Shown piece by piece: positions 20,019 to 30,313 of a stretch of DNA of 64,000 nt. The DNA is from Thalassotalea atypica. GTDB lineage: Bacteria > Pseudomonadota > Gammaproteobacteria > Enterobacterales > Alteromonadaceae. The stretch spans positions 1,364,001 to 1,428,000 of the forward strand of contig NZ_AP027364.1 of NCBI RefSeq assembly GCF_030295975.1, in the 5' to 3' direction. Position 1 is the first letter of the stretch. Each line of letters starts with the position of its first letter. The notes beneath the pieces were generated by a model. The model was not told where the DNA came from. It saw only the letters and a list, made by a program, of their open reading frames with translations, and searched no databases. A program made the position numbers and the translations under genes.

Positions 20019-22259
20019 ATGAAACTTAACGTTTTAACAAGAAGTATCAAGGCATCTTTGTGCTTACTCCCTTTGACATTGCCATCGACTGCATTAGCAG
20101 AAGATGCAGTGGAGGGGGAATCAGCCAAACTTGAGGTGATCCAAGTTACGGCGCAGCGCCGTGTACAAAACTCAAAAGAAGTGCCGGTGTCGGTGTCTGT
20201 TATGAGAGATGAATTACTTGACGCCTCTTCAGCAGGTGGTGCTGACATTCGCTTTATGTCTGCACGTATCCCGAGCTTAAAGATTGAATCTTCGTTTGGC
20301 CGTGCCTTTCCTCGTTTTTATATGCGAGGCTTAGGCAACCCAGACTATGATCTCAATGCATCTCAACCTGTGTCACTGATTTATGATGACGTCGTTCAAG
20401 AAAACCCTTTGCTAAAAGGCTTTCCTGTGTTTGACGTAGAGAGCGTTGAAGTACTTCGAGGTCCTCAAGGAACGTTATTTGGTCGCAATACGCCAGCTGG
20501 ACTTGTTAAATTCACATCTAAGCGTCCGACACAAGACACAGAGGGATATTTCTCAACGTCATACGGCAGCTTGGACAGCATTACAACGGAAGGCGCACTC
20601 AGCGGTGCATTGACAGATACGATATCGGCACGAGTGTCTTTGTCTAGTCAAACGCGTGACGATTGGATTGATAATAAAGCTGAAGGCCATGAGGAAGAAG
20701 ATGTATTAGGTGGTTACGACGATCATGCTGCTAAAATTCAATTGCTTTATCAACCGAATGATAATTTCTCAGCACTATTTAACTATCACTACCGTGATTT
20801 AAATGGTACGCCAACGGTTAACTACGCAAGTGCAATTAAGCCTGGTACGAATGAACTGGTTGACGATTTTGAACGAGATGAAATCTACCATGATGCTGCG
20901 GATCGAGCCACGCAAACCGTTAAAGTCAACGGTGGCAGCTTAACATTAGAGTACGTGATGCAAGATTACACGCTAACATCAGTGACAGGATATGAGTCTG
21001 TTGTTGCGTTCTCTCGTGCCGATGTTGACGGTGGTTATAACCCAGAAGATGGCTCTGACGGATTAGGGAAAGTAAATAGCTTTACTGTAGAAAGTGCTGA
21101 TGGCATTCCTGAACATAGCCAGATCACTCAAGAGTTTCGTGTGGCATCAAATGAACTAGGCCGCTTGGATTATCAATTCGGTTTGTTCATTTTTGCTGAA
21201 GATGTAGAAATTGATAGTTTTAACTACAATGCGGACGGCACAGTTAAGCGTCATTTGGTTCAAAATCAAAAAACAGATGCATGGGCATTATTTGCTTCCG
21301 CTGACTATGACCTAACTGAGCGATTAAATGTTACTGCCGGTATCCGTTATTCCGATGATAAAAAAGACTTTGATGCAGAGCGTATTGTGTGGACCGATAG
21401 TTATGCGCAGTTTGAAGAAAATGTTGAAGATTCAGCCATCAGTTGGGATTTAAGCGCAAGCTATAAATACTCAAATGACACGAACTTATACGCACGTCTA
21501 GCGAAAGGTTTTAGAGCACCTAGTATTCAAGGCCGCGTGATCAAAGGTGATGCGGAGCCAAGTGTAGCGGACTCTGAAACGATTCATTCAATAGAAGTAG
21601 GTGTTAAATCAGATGTTTTAGATGGTGCAGGTCGCGTTAACTTTGATATTTACTATTTCCAAATGAATGATCAACAAGTGACGGCACAATCAACATTTGA
21701 TGAAAGTGCCCAAAAAGAGCTGATCAATTTAGACAAAACTATTGGCTATGGCTCTGAATTAGACTTTCAGTACGCCATGACTGAAAACGTTACGGTTACA
21801 GCCGGTATTAGTTATAACTACACCGAAATTCAAGATGAAGATGCTGCGATCGCCGCTTGTTCATTCTGTGAAATCAACGATCCTGTTGATGAGAATGGCC
21901 TAGTGGGTGTTGACGGTAAGTCGCTACCACGTGCTCCTGAATGGATTGGTAACTTCACCATTAGCTACTATGCTGATCTTGGCGAAGGTGAATTTTATGC
22001 ATACACCGATTGGTCTTATACCAGTGAAGTTGAGTTTAACTTAATGGGAGCTGAAGAAATGTCTCAAGACGCTTATTTGGAAGGCGGATTGAGAATGGGC
22101 TACCTTTGGAGCTCATCTTACTATGACTATGAAGTGGCTACATTTGCACGTAACATCACAGATGAAACAGCAATCATTGGTGGTTTAACGATAAATAACT
22201 TAGCAGCTATAGTTAACGAAGGACGTTCATTAGGGGCTGAGTTTAAAATGAGCTTCTAA
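20019..22259 (+). CDS. TonB-dependent outer-membrane receptor
   Basis: This 746-residue outer-membrane beta-barrel transporter has a signal peptide ending PSTALA, a TonB-box-like VIQVTA near residue 40, a plug domain with FYMRGLGNPDYD and EVLRGPQGTLFGRNTPAG, and a barrel that ends in the terminal Phe required for assembly. I chose the ATG at 20019 because it gives a clean signal peptide; the in-frame ATG at 19965 adds an unrelated N-terminus. It directly follows the exported amidohydrolase, suggesting uptake of a purine-like or other ring compound, but nothing in the sequence proves the ligand. Confidence 0.92.
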   Translation: MKLNVLTRSIKASLCLLPLTLPSTALAEDAVEGESAKLEVIQVTAQRRVQNSKEVPVSVSVMRDELLDASSAGGADIRFMSARIPSLKIESSFGRAFPRFYMRGLGNPDYDLNASQPVSLIYDDVVQENPLLKGFPVFDVESVEVLRGPQGTLFGRNTPAGLVKFTSKRPTQDTEGYFSTSYGSLDSITTEGALSGALTDTISARVSLSSQTRDDWIDNKAEGHEEEDVLGGYDDHAAKIQLLYQPNDNFSALFNYHYRDLNGTPTVNYASAIKPGTNELVDDFERDEIYHDAADRATQTVKVNGGSLTLEYVMQDYTLTSVTGYESVVAFSRADVDGGYNPEDGSDGLGKVNSFTVESADGIPEHSQITQEFRVASNELGRLDYQFGLFIFAEDVEIDSFNYNADGTVKRHLVQNQKTDAWALFASADYDLTERLNVTAGIRYSDDKKDFDAERIVWTDSYAQFEENVEDSAISWDLSASYKYSNDTNLYARLAKGFRAPSIQGRVIKGDAEPSVADSETIHSIEVGVKSDVLDGAGRVNFDIYYFQMNDQQVTAQSTFDESAQKELINLDKTIGYGSELDFQYAMTENVTVTAGISYNYTEIQDEDAAIAACSFCEINDPVDENGLVGVDGKSLPRAPEWIGNFTISYYADLGEGEFYAYTDWSYTSEVEFNLMGAEEMSQDAYLEGGLRMGYLWSSSYYDYEVATFARNITDETAIIGGLTINNLAAIVNEGRSLGAEFKMSF

Positions 22260-22278
22260 TCATTACTTACAAGATAAT

Positions 22279-22307
22279 AAAACCGCATTTGTTAGTGCGG
22301 TTTTTTT
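22279..22307 (+). terminator. Rho-independent terminator of the TonB receptor gene
   Basis: An ACCGCA/TGCGGT stem extended by A-T pairs is followed by a T7 run, about 20 nt after the receptor stop. Confidence 0.88.
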
Positions 22308-22349
22308 ATGTCTTTTCTGTCACGAAAATTAAGAAGAGGCAGCTGTGTT

Positions 22350-22721
22350 CTAGTCGAGAAATTCCAGTTCATCAATCACTTTTCTTGCTTGTGCGATCGT
22401 ACAGTCAGTTCGCGCCATTAACTGATTCACGGTAATGCCTGAGTTTTGTGTGGCAATAAAAACTAATTCCTCAAACGTAAATGCTTCTTGCTGTTTTCGT
22501 AAGAATTTTGCTAGCCACTGCCAACTTTCCTCTTCAGAGCCTTCTATCACGTTAATGATGGCAAGCAGTTGTTGTTTATCAGCAACAAGTTTCCAATTTC
22601 TAGAGCGGCCAATACGATTAAGTTCACAATTAAGACCACGTATGTGAGCTTTTAGTGCGTACGCTTTCATTGTCCGCCGTAAAAATGAAGGCAAAATTAT
22701 TGGTTTGATCTTAGTTACCAC
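22350..22721 (-). CDS. Small RRF_GI-type (ribosome recycling factor family) protein
   Basis: This 123-residue protein resembles the small 'ribosome recycling factor family' (RRF_GI) proteins of Vibrio and Shewanella relatives. Visible hallmarks are the N-terminal IILPSFLRRTMKAYALKA stretch, the GRSRNWKLVADKQQL motif and a C-terminal helix-turn-helix-like segment (ITVNQLMARTDCTIAQARKV). It is not the canonical Frr protein and its function is not established. The start at 22721 keeps the conserved PSFLRR segment; it stands as a single gene. Confidence 0.6.
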   Translation of the reverse strand: MVTKIKPIILPSFLRRTMKAYALKAHIRGLNCELNRIGRSRNWKLVADKQQLLAIINVIEGSEEESWQWLAKFLRKQQEAFTFEELVFIATQNSGITVNQLMARTDCTIAQARKVIDELEFLD

Positions 22722-22782
22722 TTGCCGCCTTTATCTTTAGCAAAAATAATATTATATGAAAGTAGCTGTTATTCTATAACGT

Positions 22783-22808
22783 AAACAGCCAGCAAAAGCT
22801 GGCTGTTT
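22783..22808 (-). terminator. Hairpin terminator after the coiled-coil membrane gene
   Basis: An 11-bp perfect stem (AAACAGCCAGC with GCTGGCTGTTT) has an AAAA loop. It lies 20 nt after the stop of the minus-strand gene that ends at 22828. The T-tract is short on the minus strand, while the plus strand has TTTCTTGTTTT, so it may work in both directions. Confidence 0.7.
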
Positions 22809-22827
22809 CTTGTTTTACAGTCGTAAA

Positions 22828-23598
22828 CTACCATTTCTTTTTGGGTTGAAATAACATATCCAATTCGTCTTCTTCGTCCTTCGCTTTCGATGCTCTATCT
22901 TTTGCGTTGGTTGATTTCAGCTCATTGGTGATCTGTTCTAGCTTATCTTCTATTTCTTCTTTTTTGTTTACGGTATATTCACTTTGATTGGCATGATTTT
23001 CAATCGTTTGTAAGGCTTTTTCAAAATATTGCCTTGCTGAACCTAGCATCTCTTTACTTGCCGCGGTGTTACCTCGTTTCATCAAGCTTTCAATGTTGAT
23101 TCGAAGCTGCATAGTATCTAATCGAGCATCTTCTCTGATGAAAACTTGCGAGTCCAATGCGCCTTTTGATTGTTCTGATTTAATAACAGCACGTAATTTT
23201 TTAATACATTGTAATATTTGTACCAATTGCTGCTCATTATCTGGCAGGATAAATTTATCATCTTTAGGCACATGATTCTTAAGCGCTTCTTGAGATGCTT
23301 TTAACCTAGAATCAAGCTCTTGAACTCGACTTCCTATACCTTTTAATTCAGGCATGATTTGCTTCATTTGCTTGGCAGCAAGCAAACTACGTGTATTCAA
23401 TATCGTAATTACCATTGGGTTCTCTGGTAATAAAGCGAGATTTAGAATTAACTCTTCGGTTTCATCAATTATAGCTTTTTGCTTAGAAACTCGAGCGCGC
23501 TTTTCTTGTTCAATTTTTTCTTTATGCTGTTGGATCGCATTCACCACTACCACAACGATAATAAGCGCAACGATCAAACCAATGATTACAAACATCAT
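22828..23598 (-). CDS. Membrane-anchored coiled-coil protein of unknown function
   Basis: I do not recognise this 256-residue protein. It starts with a single transmembrane helix (residues 2-20, rich in Ile and Val), followed by a long charged helical region with heptad-like patterns and a Lys/Asp/Glu-rich tail ending LFQPKKKW. It contains no enzyme motif. The topology is probably N-out with a cytoplasmic coiled coil, but this is an inference. It lies divergent from cysB, suggesting a conserved topA-cysB neighbourhood gene of marine gammaproteobacteria. Confidence 0.7.
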   Translation of the reverse strand: MMFVIIGLIVALIIVVVVVNAIQQHKEKIEQEKRARVSKQKAIIDETEELILNLALLPENPMVITILNTRSLLAAKQMKQIMPELKGIGSRVQELDSRLKASQEALKNHVPKDDKFILPDNEQQLVQILQCIKKLRAVIKSEQSKGALDSQVFIREDARLDTMQLRINIESLMKRGNTAASKEMLGSARQYFEKALQTIENHANQSEYTVNKKEEIEDKLEQITNELKSTNAKDRASKAKDEEDELDMLFQPKKKW

Positions 23599-23851
23599 GT
23601 GTTTTATTCTCGGTTAAATGATCAAACTACTTTAAGCAGTCTACAAAAATTGTCTTAATTAGCATAGCGGAAAAAGGACTAATTACTGAAATTTAGCAGA
23701 AAATATTGAAATACCTCAATGAGCAGTAACTCCCTTGTTACAGTTGAGGTTTTTCCTGTTGTAATAATCAGGTAAATTGACAAAAAAACATCTTTTTTAA
23801 AAATTATATGGAATATATTTTAGGTTAAGTATATATTTTTAGAATAAGTGA

Positions 23852-24853
<1,002 letters not shown>

Positions 24854-24891
24854 TAGATGTGTGATCATTCAGGTACAAGAATTCAGTATTA

Positions 24892-24920
24892 AAAAAGGCA
24901 GCCACAACGGCTGCCTTTTT
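24892..24920. terminator. Bidirectional terminator between cysB and sdaA
   Basis: The stem AAAAAGGCAGCC/GGCTGCCTTTTT has an ACAAC loop. Because the arms carry A and T runs on both sides it should stop cysB transcripts on the plus strand and sdaA transcripts on the minus strand. Confidence 0.9.
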
Positions 24921-24946
24921 AGATCAGAAGGGCAGAAGCCTAACGA

Positions 24947-26323
24947 CTAACATTCAATAATATTCACTGCTAAGCCACCTCGTGAGGTTTCTTTATATTT
25001 GGTCTTCATATCATTGCCCGTATCCCACATGGTTTTTATTACTTTGTCCAAAGAGACTTTATGTGTACCTGTGCCGCGAAGTGCTAATCTAGAAGCGTTA
25101 ATCGCTTTAACCGAGCCCATTGCGTTGCGCTCAATGCACGGCACTTGCACCAATCCGCCGACAGGATCACACGTTAAGCCTAAATTATGCTCCATACCGA
25201 TTTCAGCAGCATTTTCGACTTGTTTAGGAGAGCCGCCCATGATTTCTGTCAGTGCACCTGCAGCCATCGAACAAGCTACACCTACTTCAGCCTGACAGCC
25301 ACCTTCAGCGCCAGAGATCGTCGCATTGGTTTTATACAAAATGCCAATCGCAGCAGCTGTTAGTAAGTACCGAATGCAATCTTCATCGTCGACTTTTTTG
25401 ATAAATTTATCGTAGTAGCAAAGCACCGCAGGAATTATGCCTGCAGCACCGTTTGTTGGTGCAGTCACGACACGACTTCCAGCTGCATTTTCTTCATTGA
25501 CGGCTAATGCAAATAAATTAACCCAGTCCATTGCGGAAAGCGGGTCAACATTCTTCTCGACAGATAAAGAGCGATGTAACGCTGGGGCGCGGCGGTGCAC
25601 TTTTAATCCTCCAGGCAAAATGCCTTCTGTACGCATGCCGCGTGCGACGCTGTCTTTCATTGCTTGCCAGATATTGACTAAGCCTGTGCGGATAGTTGCT
25701 TCATCATTCAGGCATTTCTCGTTGTCCATCATGATGGTACTAATGGATAGTCCTTTAGTGGTCGCTTCTGAAATAAGCTCATCTGCCGTTGAGAATGCAT
25801 GAGGTCTTGCAATATTGCTGTGCAAAGACAACGCTTTATCTTTTTCCTTTTCAAAATCACAATCTTGAACGATAAAACCACCACCAATGGAGTAGTAGGT
25901 TTCTTCTTTAATAATTTGATCATTTTGATAGGCAAATATTGTCATTGCATTTGCATGTGCCGGCAGCGTTTTTCGGCGGTGATATACAATGGCAGTGTCT
26001 TTGGGGAAGGCAACTTTATGAGTACCATTTAATTCGATTTTTTGTGAGTTAACCGTCTGGTTTAATAATGTTTCAATACTATCAACTGGTATACTTTCTG
26101 GAGATTGCCCGGCAAGTCCTAAAATTACCGCTTTTCCAGTGCCGTGGCCAATACCTGTTTGGCCCAGTGAACCAAATAATTCAGTACGAACTCGATCAAC
26201 CGAGCCCAGTAAGTTTTCTTGCTCAAGATGCTCGACAAATAGTTTAGCGGCGCGCATCGGTCCAACAGTATGCGAGCTTGATGGCCCGATACCAATAGAA
26301 AACATATCAAATACACTTATCAT
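24947..26323 (-). CDS. sdaA: L-serine dehydratase (iron-sulfur type)
   Basis: This enzyme converts L-serine to pyruvate and ammonia using a 4Fe-4S cluster. The 458-residue single-chain product starts MISVFDMFSIGIGPSSSHTV, the family signature, and has the cluster cysteines in GGCQAEVGVACSMAAG and GLTCDPVGGLVQVPCIERNA. It sits downstream of pabB and nudL on the same strand, the same order as in E. coli (pabB-nudL-sdaA). A 156-nt gap before it suggests it may have its own promoter. Confidence 0.96.
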   Translation of the reverse strand: MISVFDMFSIGIGPSSSHTVGPMRAAKLFVEHLEQENLLGSVDRVRTELFGSLGQTGIGHGTGKAVILGLAGQSPESIPVDSIETLLNQTVNSQKIELNGTHKVAFPKDTAIVYHRRKTLPAHANAMTIFAYQNDQIIKEETYYSIGGGFIVQDCDFEKEKDKALSLHSNIARPHAFSTADELISEATTKGLSISTIMMDNEKCLNDEATIRTGLVNIWQAMKDSVARGMRTEGILPGGLKVHRRAPALHRSLSVEKNVDPLSAMDWVNLFALAVNEENAAGSRVVTAPTNGAAGIIPAVLCYYDKFIKKVDDEDCIRYLLTAAAIGILYKTNATISGAEGGCQAEVGVACSMAAGALTEIMGGSPKQVENAAEIGMEHNLGLTCDPVGGLVQVPCIERNAMGSVKAINASRLALRGTGTHKVSLDKVIKTMWDTGNDMKTKYKETSRGGLAVNIIEC

Positions 26324-26479
26324 CTTATTTCCTGAATAATAATTGGATATTAAAACTTTATCTGAAATTAAAGTCGGTAATGTTACCTGAAAGTTGTCTG
26401 TTTAGGAAACAGATTGAAATCATATTGAAGTAATTTACCGTGGTATATAATAATGATTATAGAACATTGATGGGGAGAG

Positions 26480-27049
26480 TTATTTGATGTGGTTCACCAG
26501 ATCGGCCATCATGGCGGCAGTGGCACCCCAAATATTATATTGCTTATAGGGCATAAAGTAGATTAAATGACTTTTTCCTTTGTGAAAAGTTTCTACTTTG
26601 TGATGGTTTTCAGCGCTCATAAAATGATGTAATGGTACATGAAATATTTCAGCCACTTCATTATGATCCTGAATATATTGTTCTGGTTGTTTGATCACGG
26701 CAACAATGGGCGTGACAACATAACCTGTGATGGTTTGGTAGGGCTTTAACTGACCAATAATTTCAACGTTTTGCTGTGGTAAACCAATTTCTTCTTCCGC
26801 TTCTCTTAGTGCTGTAGCTATATGATCGGGATCAAAAGGCTCAACCTTACCGCCGGGAAAACTAATTTGTCCTGGATGATGCTTTAAATGTGCTGCACGT
26901 TTTGTTAGTAAAATGGACAATTGATCGTCCATTTCAGTAATGGCTATAAGCACTGCGGCGGCTCTGGTTTGCTTGGGGTAAATAAATTTATGGAATGAAG
27001 GCTGAAGTGAATTCAGTTTGAAACGTTTTATAAACTCGCTTCTTTCCAT
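26480..27049 (-). CDS. nudL: Nudix CoA pyrophosphatase
   Basis: This 189-residue Nudix hydrolase is of the CoA pyrophosphatase type. It has the CoA-specific motif LLTKRAAHLKHHPGQISFPG directly followed by the Nudix box (G-G-K-V-E..., then REAEEEIGL). Its predicted reaction splits CoA into 4'-phosphopantetheine and 3',5'-ADP. The gene lies between pabB and sdaA, with 42 nt to pabB. Confidence 0.92.
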   Translation of the reverse strand: MERSEFIKRFKLNSLQPSFHKFIYPKQTRAAAVLIAITEMDDQLSILLTKRAAHLKHHPGQISFPGGKVEPFDPDHIATALREAEEEIGLPQQNVEIIGQLKPYQTITGYVVTPIVAVIKQPEQYIQDHNEVAEIFHVPLHHFMSAENHHKVETFHKGKSHLIYFMPYKQYNIWGATAAMMADLVNHIK

Positions 27050-27091
27050 AGACGACTACCTCTATTATTTTACGTATATAGAAAGTATTGA

Positions 27092-28492
27092 CTAGCCAAG
27101 CAGTGGAAGGATTTTGCTGACCTTGTCAAACGTTTCTTGATATTCACTGTCCACATTAGAATCTGCGACTAAGCCACCCCCCGCCCAACAATAAATTGAG
27201 TTGTTTTCGCAAATTAAGGTGCGAATGGTAATGCTCGAGTCCATTTTTCCACAAGCGGATAAGTAACCGATAGATCCACAATAAACACTTCGGCGGTGAG
27301 GTTCAAGTTCTTCAATAATTTCCATCGCACGAATTTTAGGGGCGCCAGTAATTGAGCCCCCTGGAAAAGTAGCACGTAGTAGATCCGTGTTGTTTTGATC
27401 GTCTTTAAGTTGACCTTCTACAGTGCTGACTAAGTGGTGAACAGCGGGGAAGCTTTCAATATCGAATAACTTTGGCACAACCACGGTGCCAGGTTGACAC
27501 ACTCGGCTAATATCGTTTCGTAATAAGTCGACAATCATTAAATTCTCAGCACGATCTTTAGTCGCTACTTGTAGCTCATTTGACAACTGCAAGTCTTGCT
27601 TATGATCTTGGTGACGAGGCCGTGTACCTTTGATGGGTTTGGATTGGACCAATCCATGGTTCACACTTAAAAAGCGCTCTGGCGATATACTTAGTACGCA
27701 AGCACCATCCGCTCTGATAAACGCAGAAAAGGGGGCTTTGTTCTCTTCGCGAAGTTTCAAGTAAGCGGCAATTTCACTGCCTTGATATTGCGCTTGGAAT
27801 CGTTGCGCTAGGTTAATTTGATAGCAATCCCCGCTTAATAAATATTCTTGCACTCGGTCAAATTTATTCGCGTATTCAACAGGTGTCATGTTTGATTGCC
27901 ATGGAGATGTCAATGTGAACTCTTGTTTGGCATCATCTTGTTCAAATGCGGCTTGTAAATACTGAGTTAATGCTTCTCTTTGTTCATCTTGACAGATCAA
28001 ATGATACACTTTGTATTTACGGTCAAAGACTAATGCGTGAACGTATATGCCTACAGCCATATCCGGTGCAAAGATATCTTTGTCGGCAATGACGGGCAAG
28101 CGTTCAAATTCACGCCCTAAATCATAACCAAAGTAACCCACTGCACCGCCGAAAAATGGTAGATCATTTTCTTGAATATCAATACCCAAAAATAGCTCTT
28201 GCTGTATATTTGCTAAAATAGCTAGAGGGTCATCATCTGATGTCATTGATTCGCCTGTTGCATGCACGCAAATACGAGTAGAAGAGTTAATCGTCGTTAA
28301 TGTGACCAATGGTTCAAAAACGAGAATATCGAACCGACTATCAACATGCTCGCTTTCACAGGAGTCTAGCCACATCGCCCAGTTTTGATCGGCAACTCTA
28401 GCGAAAAAGTTTGTATGACTAGCACTATCTCCAAAATGAATTGGCGAAGATGTCATGGGCGAATTATTATTTAATTTAGGTAATTTAATCAC
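27092..28492 (-). CDS. pabB: Aminodeoxychorismate synthase component I
   Basis: PabB makes 4-amino-4-deoxychorismate from chorismate for folate synthesis, with a separate glutamine amidotransferase subunit. The 466-residue protein aligns over its length with E. coli PabB: DLGREFERLP, GDCYQINLAQRF, KPIKGTRPR, AENLMIVDLLRNDI, PGGSITGAPKIRAMEII. The conserved PIKGT lysine is present. The listed start is a GTG at 28492; an ATG at 28456 gives 454 residues, closer to E. coli, and neither has a clear ribosome site. Confidence 0.94.
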   Translation of the reverse strand: MIKLPKLNNNSPMTSSPIHFGDSASHTNFFARVADQNWAMWLDSCESEHVDSRFDILVFEPLVTLTTINSSTRICVHATGESMTSDDDPLAILANIQQELFLGIDIQENDLPFFGGAVGYFGYDLGREFERLPVIADKDIFAPDMAVGIYVHALVFDRKYKVYHLICQDEQREALTQYLQAAFEQDDAKQEFTLTSPWQSNMTPVEYANKFDRVQEYLLSGDCYQINLAQRFQAQYQGSEIAAYLKLREENKAPFSAFIRADGACVLSISPERFLSVNHGLVQSKPIKGTRPRHQDHKQDLQLSNELQVATKDRAENLMIVDLLRNDISRVCQPGTVVVPKLFDIESFPAVHHLVSTVEGQLKDDQNNTDLLRATFPGGSITGAPKIRAMEIIEELEPHRRSVYCGSIGYLSACGKMDSSITIRTLICENNSIYCWAGGGLVADSNVDSEYQETFDKVSKILPLLG

Positions 28493-28648
28493 AGTTCAAT
28501 GCGTTGAAAAAGGGTATTACTTAAAGGCTTTAATGCTAATAAGATACTGGTAGCTATAGGTTAAGCAGGGTATCATATCGGCAATTTTATAACTTTCAAC
28601 TATAGATTGTTAATCAATAAAATCCTACCAAAGATTAAAGAGAAAAAT

Positions 28649-30160
28649 ATGGGCATTATCAAACAACAAGATTTCATCGAGAGTATTGCCGATGCGTTGC
28701 AATATATATCTTATTATCATCCATTAGACTTTGTTCAAGCACTTGAAAAAGCGTATCACAAAGAAGAAAGCACAGCAGCGAAAGATGCTATTGCACAGAT
28801 TCTAATAAACTCAAGAATGTCAGCCATGGGCAAGCGTCCAATTTGTCAAGATACCGGTATTGTTACTTGTTTTGTTAAAGTCGGTATGGCGGTTAAGTGG
28901 GACGCAACTGACTTAACTGTGCAACAAATGGTTGACGAAGGTACACGTCGTGCTTATTTAAATCCTGACAATCCTTTACGCGCGTCAATCGTTGCCGATC
29001 CTACGGGCAAACGAATCAATACCAAAGATAACACGCCGTCAGTTGTTCATATTGAAATGGTCGCTGGTGATGAAATTGAAGTGATGATAGCGGCTAAAGG
29101 CGGCGGTAGTGAAAACAAAACCAAAAGCGTGATGCTTAACCCAAGTGACTCAATTGCTGACTGGGTAGTAAAAACACTACCAACCATGGGAGCTGGTTGG
29201 TGTCCACCGGGGATGTTAGGTATAGGCGTAGGAGGCACAGCTGAAAAAGCAGGTGTACTTGCGAAAGAAAGCTTAATGGATCCAGTAGATATTCAAGAGT
29301 TAATTGAACGTGGTCCAGAAAATGCGGAAGAAGAGCTGCGTTTAGAAATTTACGAACGTGTTAACAAGTTAGGTATTGGCGCGCAAGGGTTAGGTGGGTT
29401 AACGACAGTGGTTGATGTTAAAATTAATGCGGTACCAACACACGCAGCATCAAAACCTGTCGTGATGATCCCAAATTGTGCGGCAACGCGTCACGTTCAT
29501 TTTCATCTAGATGGCTCTGGCCCTGCGAATTTAACGCCACCTAAACTCGAAGAATGGCCTGATATTACATGGGAAGTCGGTGATGACGTTCGCCGTGTAA
29601 ATGTTGATGACTTGAAAAAAGCTGACGTGAGTGACTGGAAAACTGGTGAAACGGTGTTACTTTCAGGCACTATTTTGACTGGACGAGATGCTGCCCATAA
29701 ACGAATTCAAGATATGTTATCAAAAGGCGAAACTCTACCTGTAGATTTCACCGACAAGTTTATTTATTACGTAGGTCCAGTTGATGCCATCGGCGATGAA
29801 GCAGTTGGACCTGCTGGCCCAACAACGGCAACACGCATGGATAAGTTCACTGAAATGATGCTTAACGATACTGGTCTTTTAGGTACAATCGGTAAAGCAG
29901 AGCGTGGCCCTGCCACTTGTGAAAGCATCAAAAACCACAAGTCAGTTTATTTAATGGCAGTTGGCGGAGCGGCTTACTTAGTGTCAAAAGCGATCAAAAA
30001 AGCGAAAGTGGTAGCATTTGAAGAACTAGGCATGGAAGCGATTTACGAATTTGAAGTTGAAGACATGCCAGTAACTGTGGCTGTTGATAGCACAGGTGAG
30101 TCTGCTCATGTAACCGGGCCGCAAATTTGGCAAAAGAAAATTGAAGTGATGGACGCATAA
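28649..30160 (+). CDS. fumA: Fumarate hydratase, class I (4Fe-4S)
   Basis: This iron-sulfur fumarase interconverts fumarate and malate in the TCA cycle. The 503-residue single-chain FumA/FumB type includes alpha and beta parts. Candidate cluster ligands are C66 (CQDTG), the Cys in IPNCAATRH and the Cys in ATCESIKNH; AAKGGGSENKTK is also a family signature. I chose the ATG at 28649, after an AAAGAG ribosome site, over an upstream in-frame start at 28607. It stands alone, with a terminator after it. Confidence 0.95.
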   Translation: MGIIKQQDFIESIADALQYISYYHPLDFVQALEKAYHKEESTAAKDAIAQILINSRMSAMGKRPICQDTGIVTCFVKVGMAVKWDATDLTVQQMVDEGTRRAYLNPDNPLRASIVADPTGKRINTKDNTPSVVHIEMVAGDEIEVMIAAKGGGSENKTKSVMLNPSDSIADWVVKTLPTMGAGWCPPGMLGIGVGGTAEKAGVLAKESLMDPVDIQELIERGPENAEEELRLEIYERVNKLGIGAQGLGGLTTVVDVKINAVPTHAASKPVVMIPNCAATRHVHFHLDGSGPANLTPPKLEEWPDITWEVGDDVRRVNVDDLKKADVSDWKTGETVLLSGTILTGRDAAHKRIQDMLSKGETLPVDFTDKFIYYVGPVDAIGDEAVGPAGPTTATRMDKFTEMMLNDTGLLGTIGKAERGPATCESIKNHKSVYLMAVGGAAYLVSKAIKKAKVVAFEELGMEAIYEFEVEDMPVTVAVDSTGESAHVTGPQIWQKKIEVMDA

Positions 30161-30196
30161 TCATTCATATCGATTAGTTCATAAAATTGTATTTTA

Positions 30197-30221
30197 AAAG
30201 CACTCGCAAGGGTGCTTTTTT
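30197..30221 (+). terminator. Rho-independent terminator of the fumarase gene
   Basis: An AAAGCACTC/GGGTGCTTT stem (one T-G wobble) with a GCAA tetraloop runs into T6. Confidence 0.88.
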
Positions 30222-30283
30222 ATGCACGTAATTCAATGGTGCTAAAAACGTACTTAACGAATGGATCATTTCGTGCTTTAATA

Positions 30284-30299
30284 CTGTAAAAATAAACAG
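30284..30299 (+). promoter_or_regulatory. LexA-type SOS box upstream of rmuC
   Basis: CTGTAAAAATAAACAG fits the gammaproteobacterial LexA consensus CTGT-N8-ACAG exactly, with an AT-rich spacer and a preceding TA. It ends 14 nt before the rmuC start codon, where LexA would block transcription. Binding is inferred from the match. Confidence 0.7.
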
Positions 30300-30313
30300 T
30301 TTAAAGTGCCATT

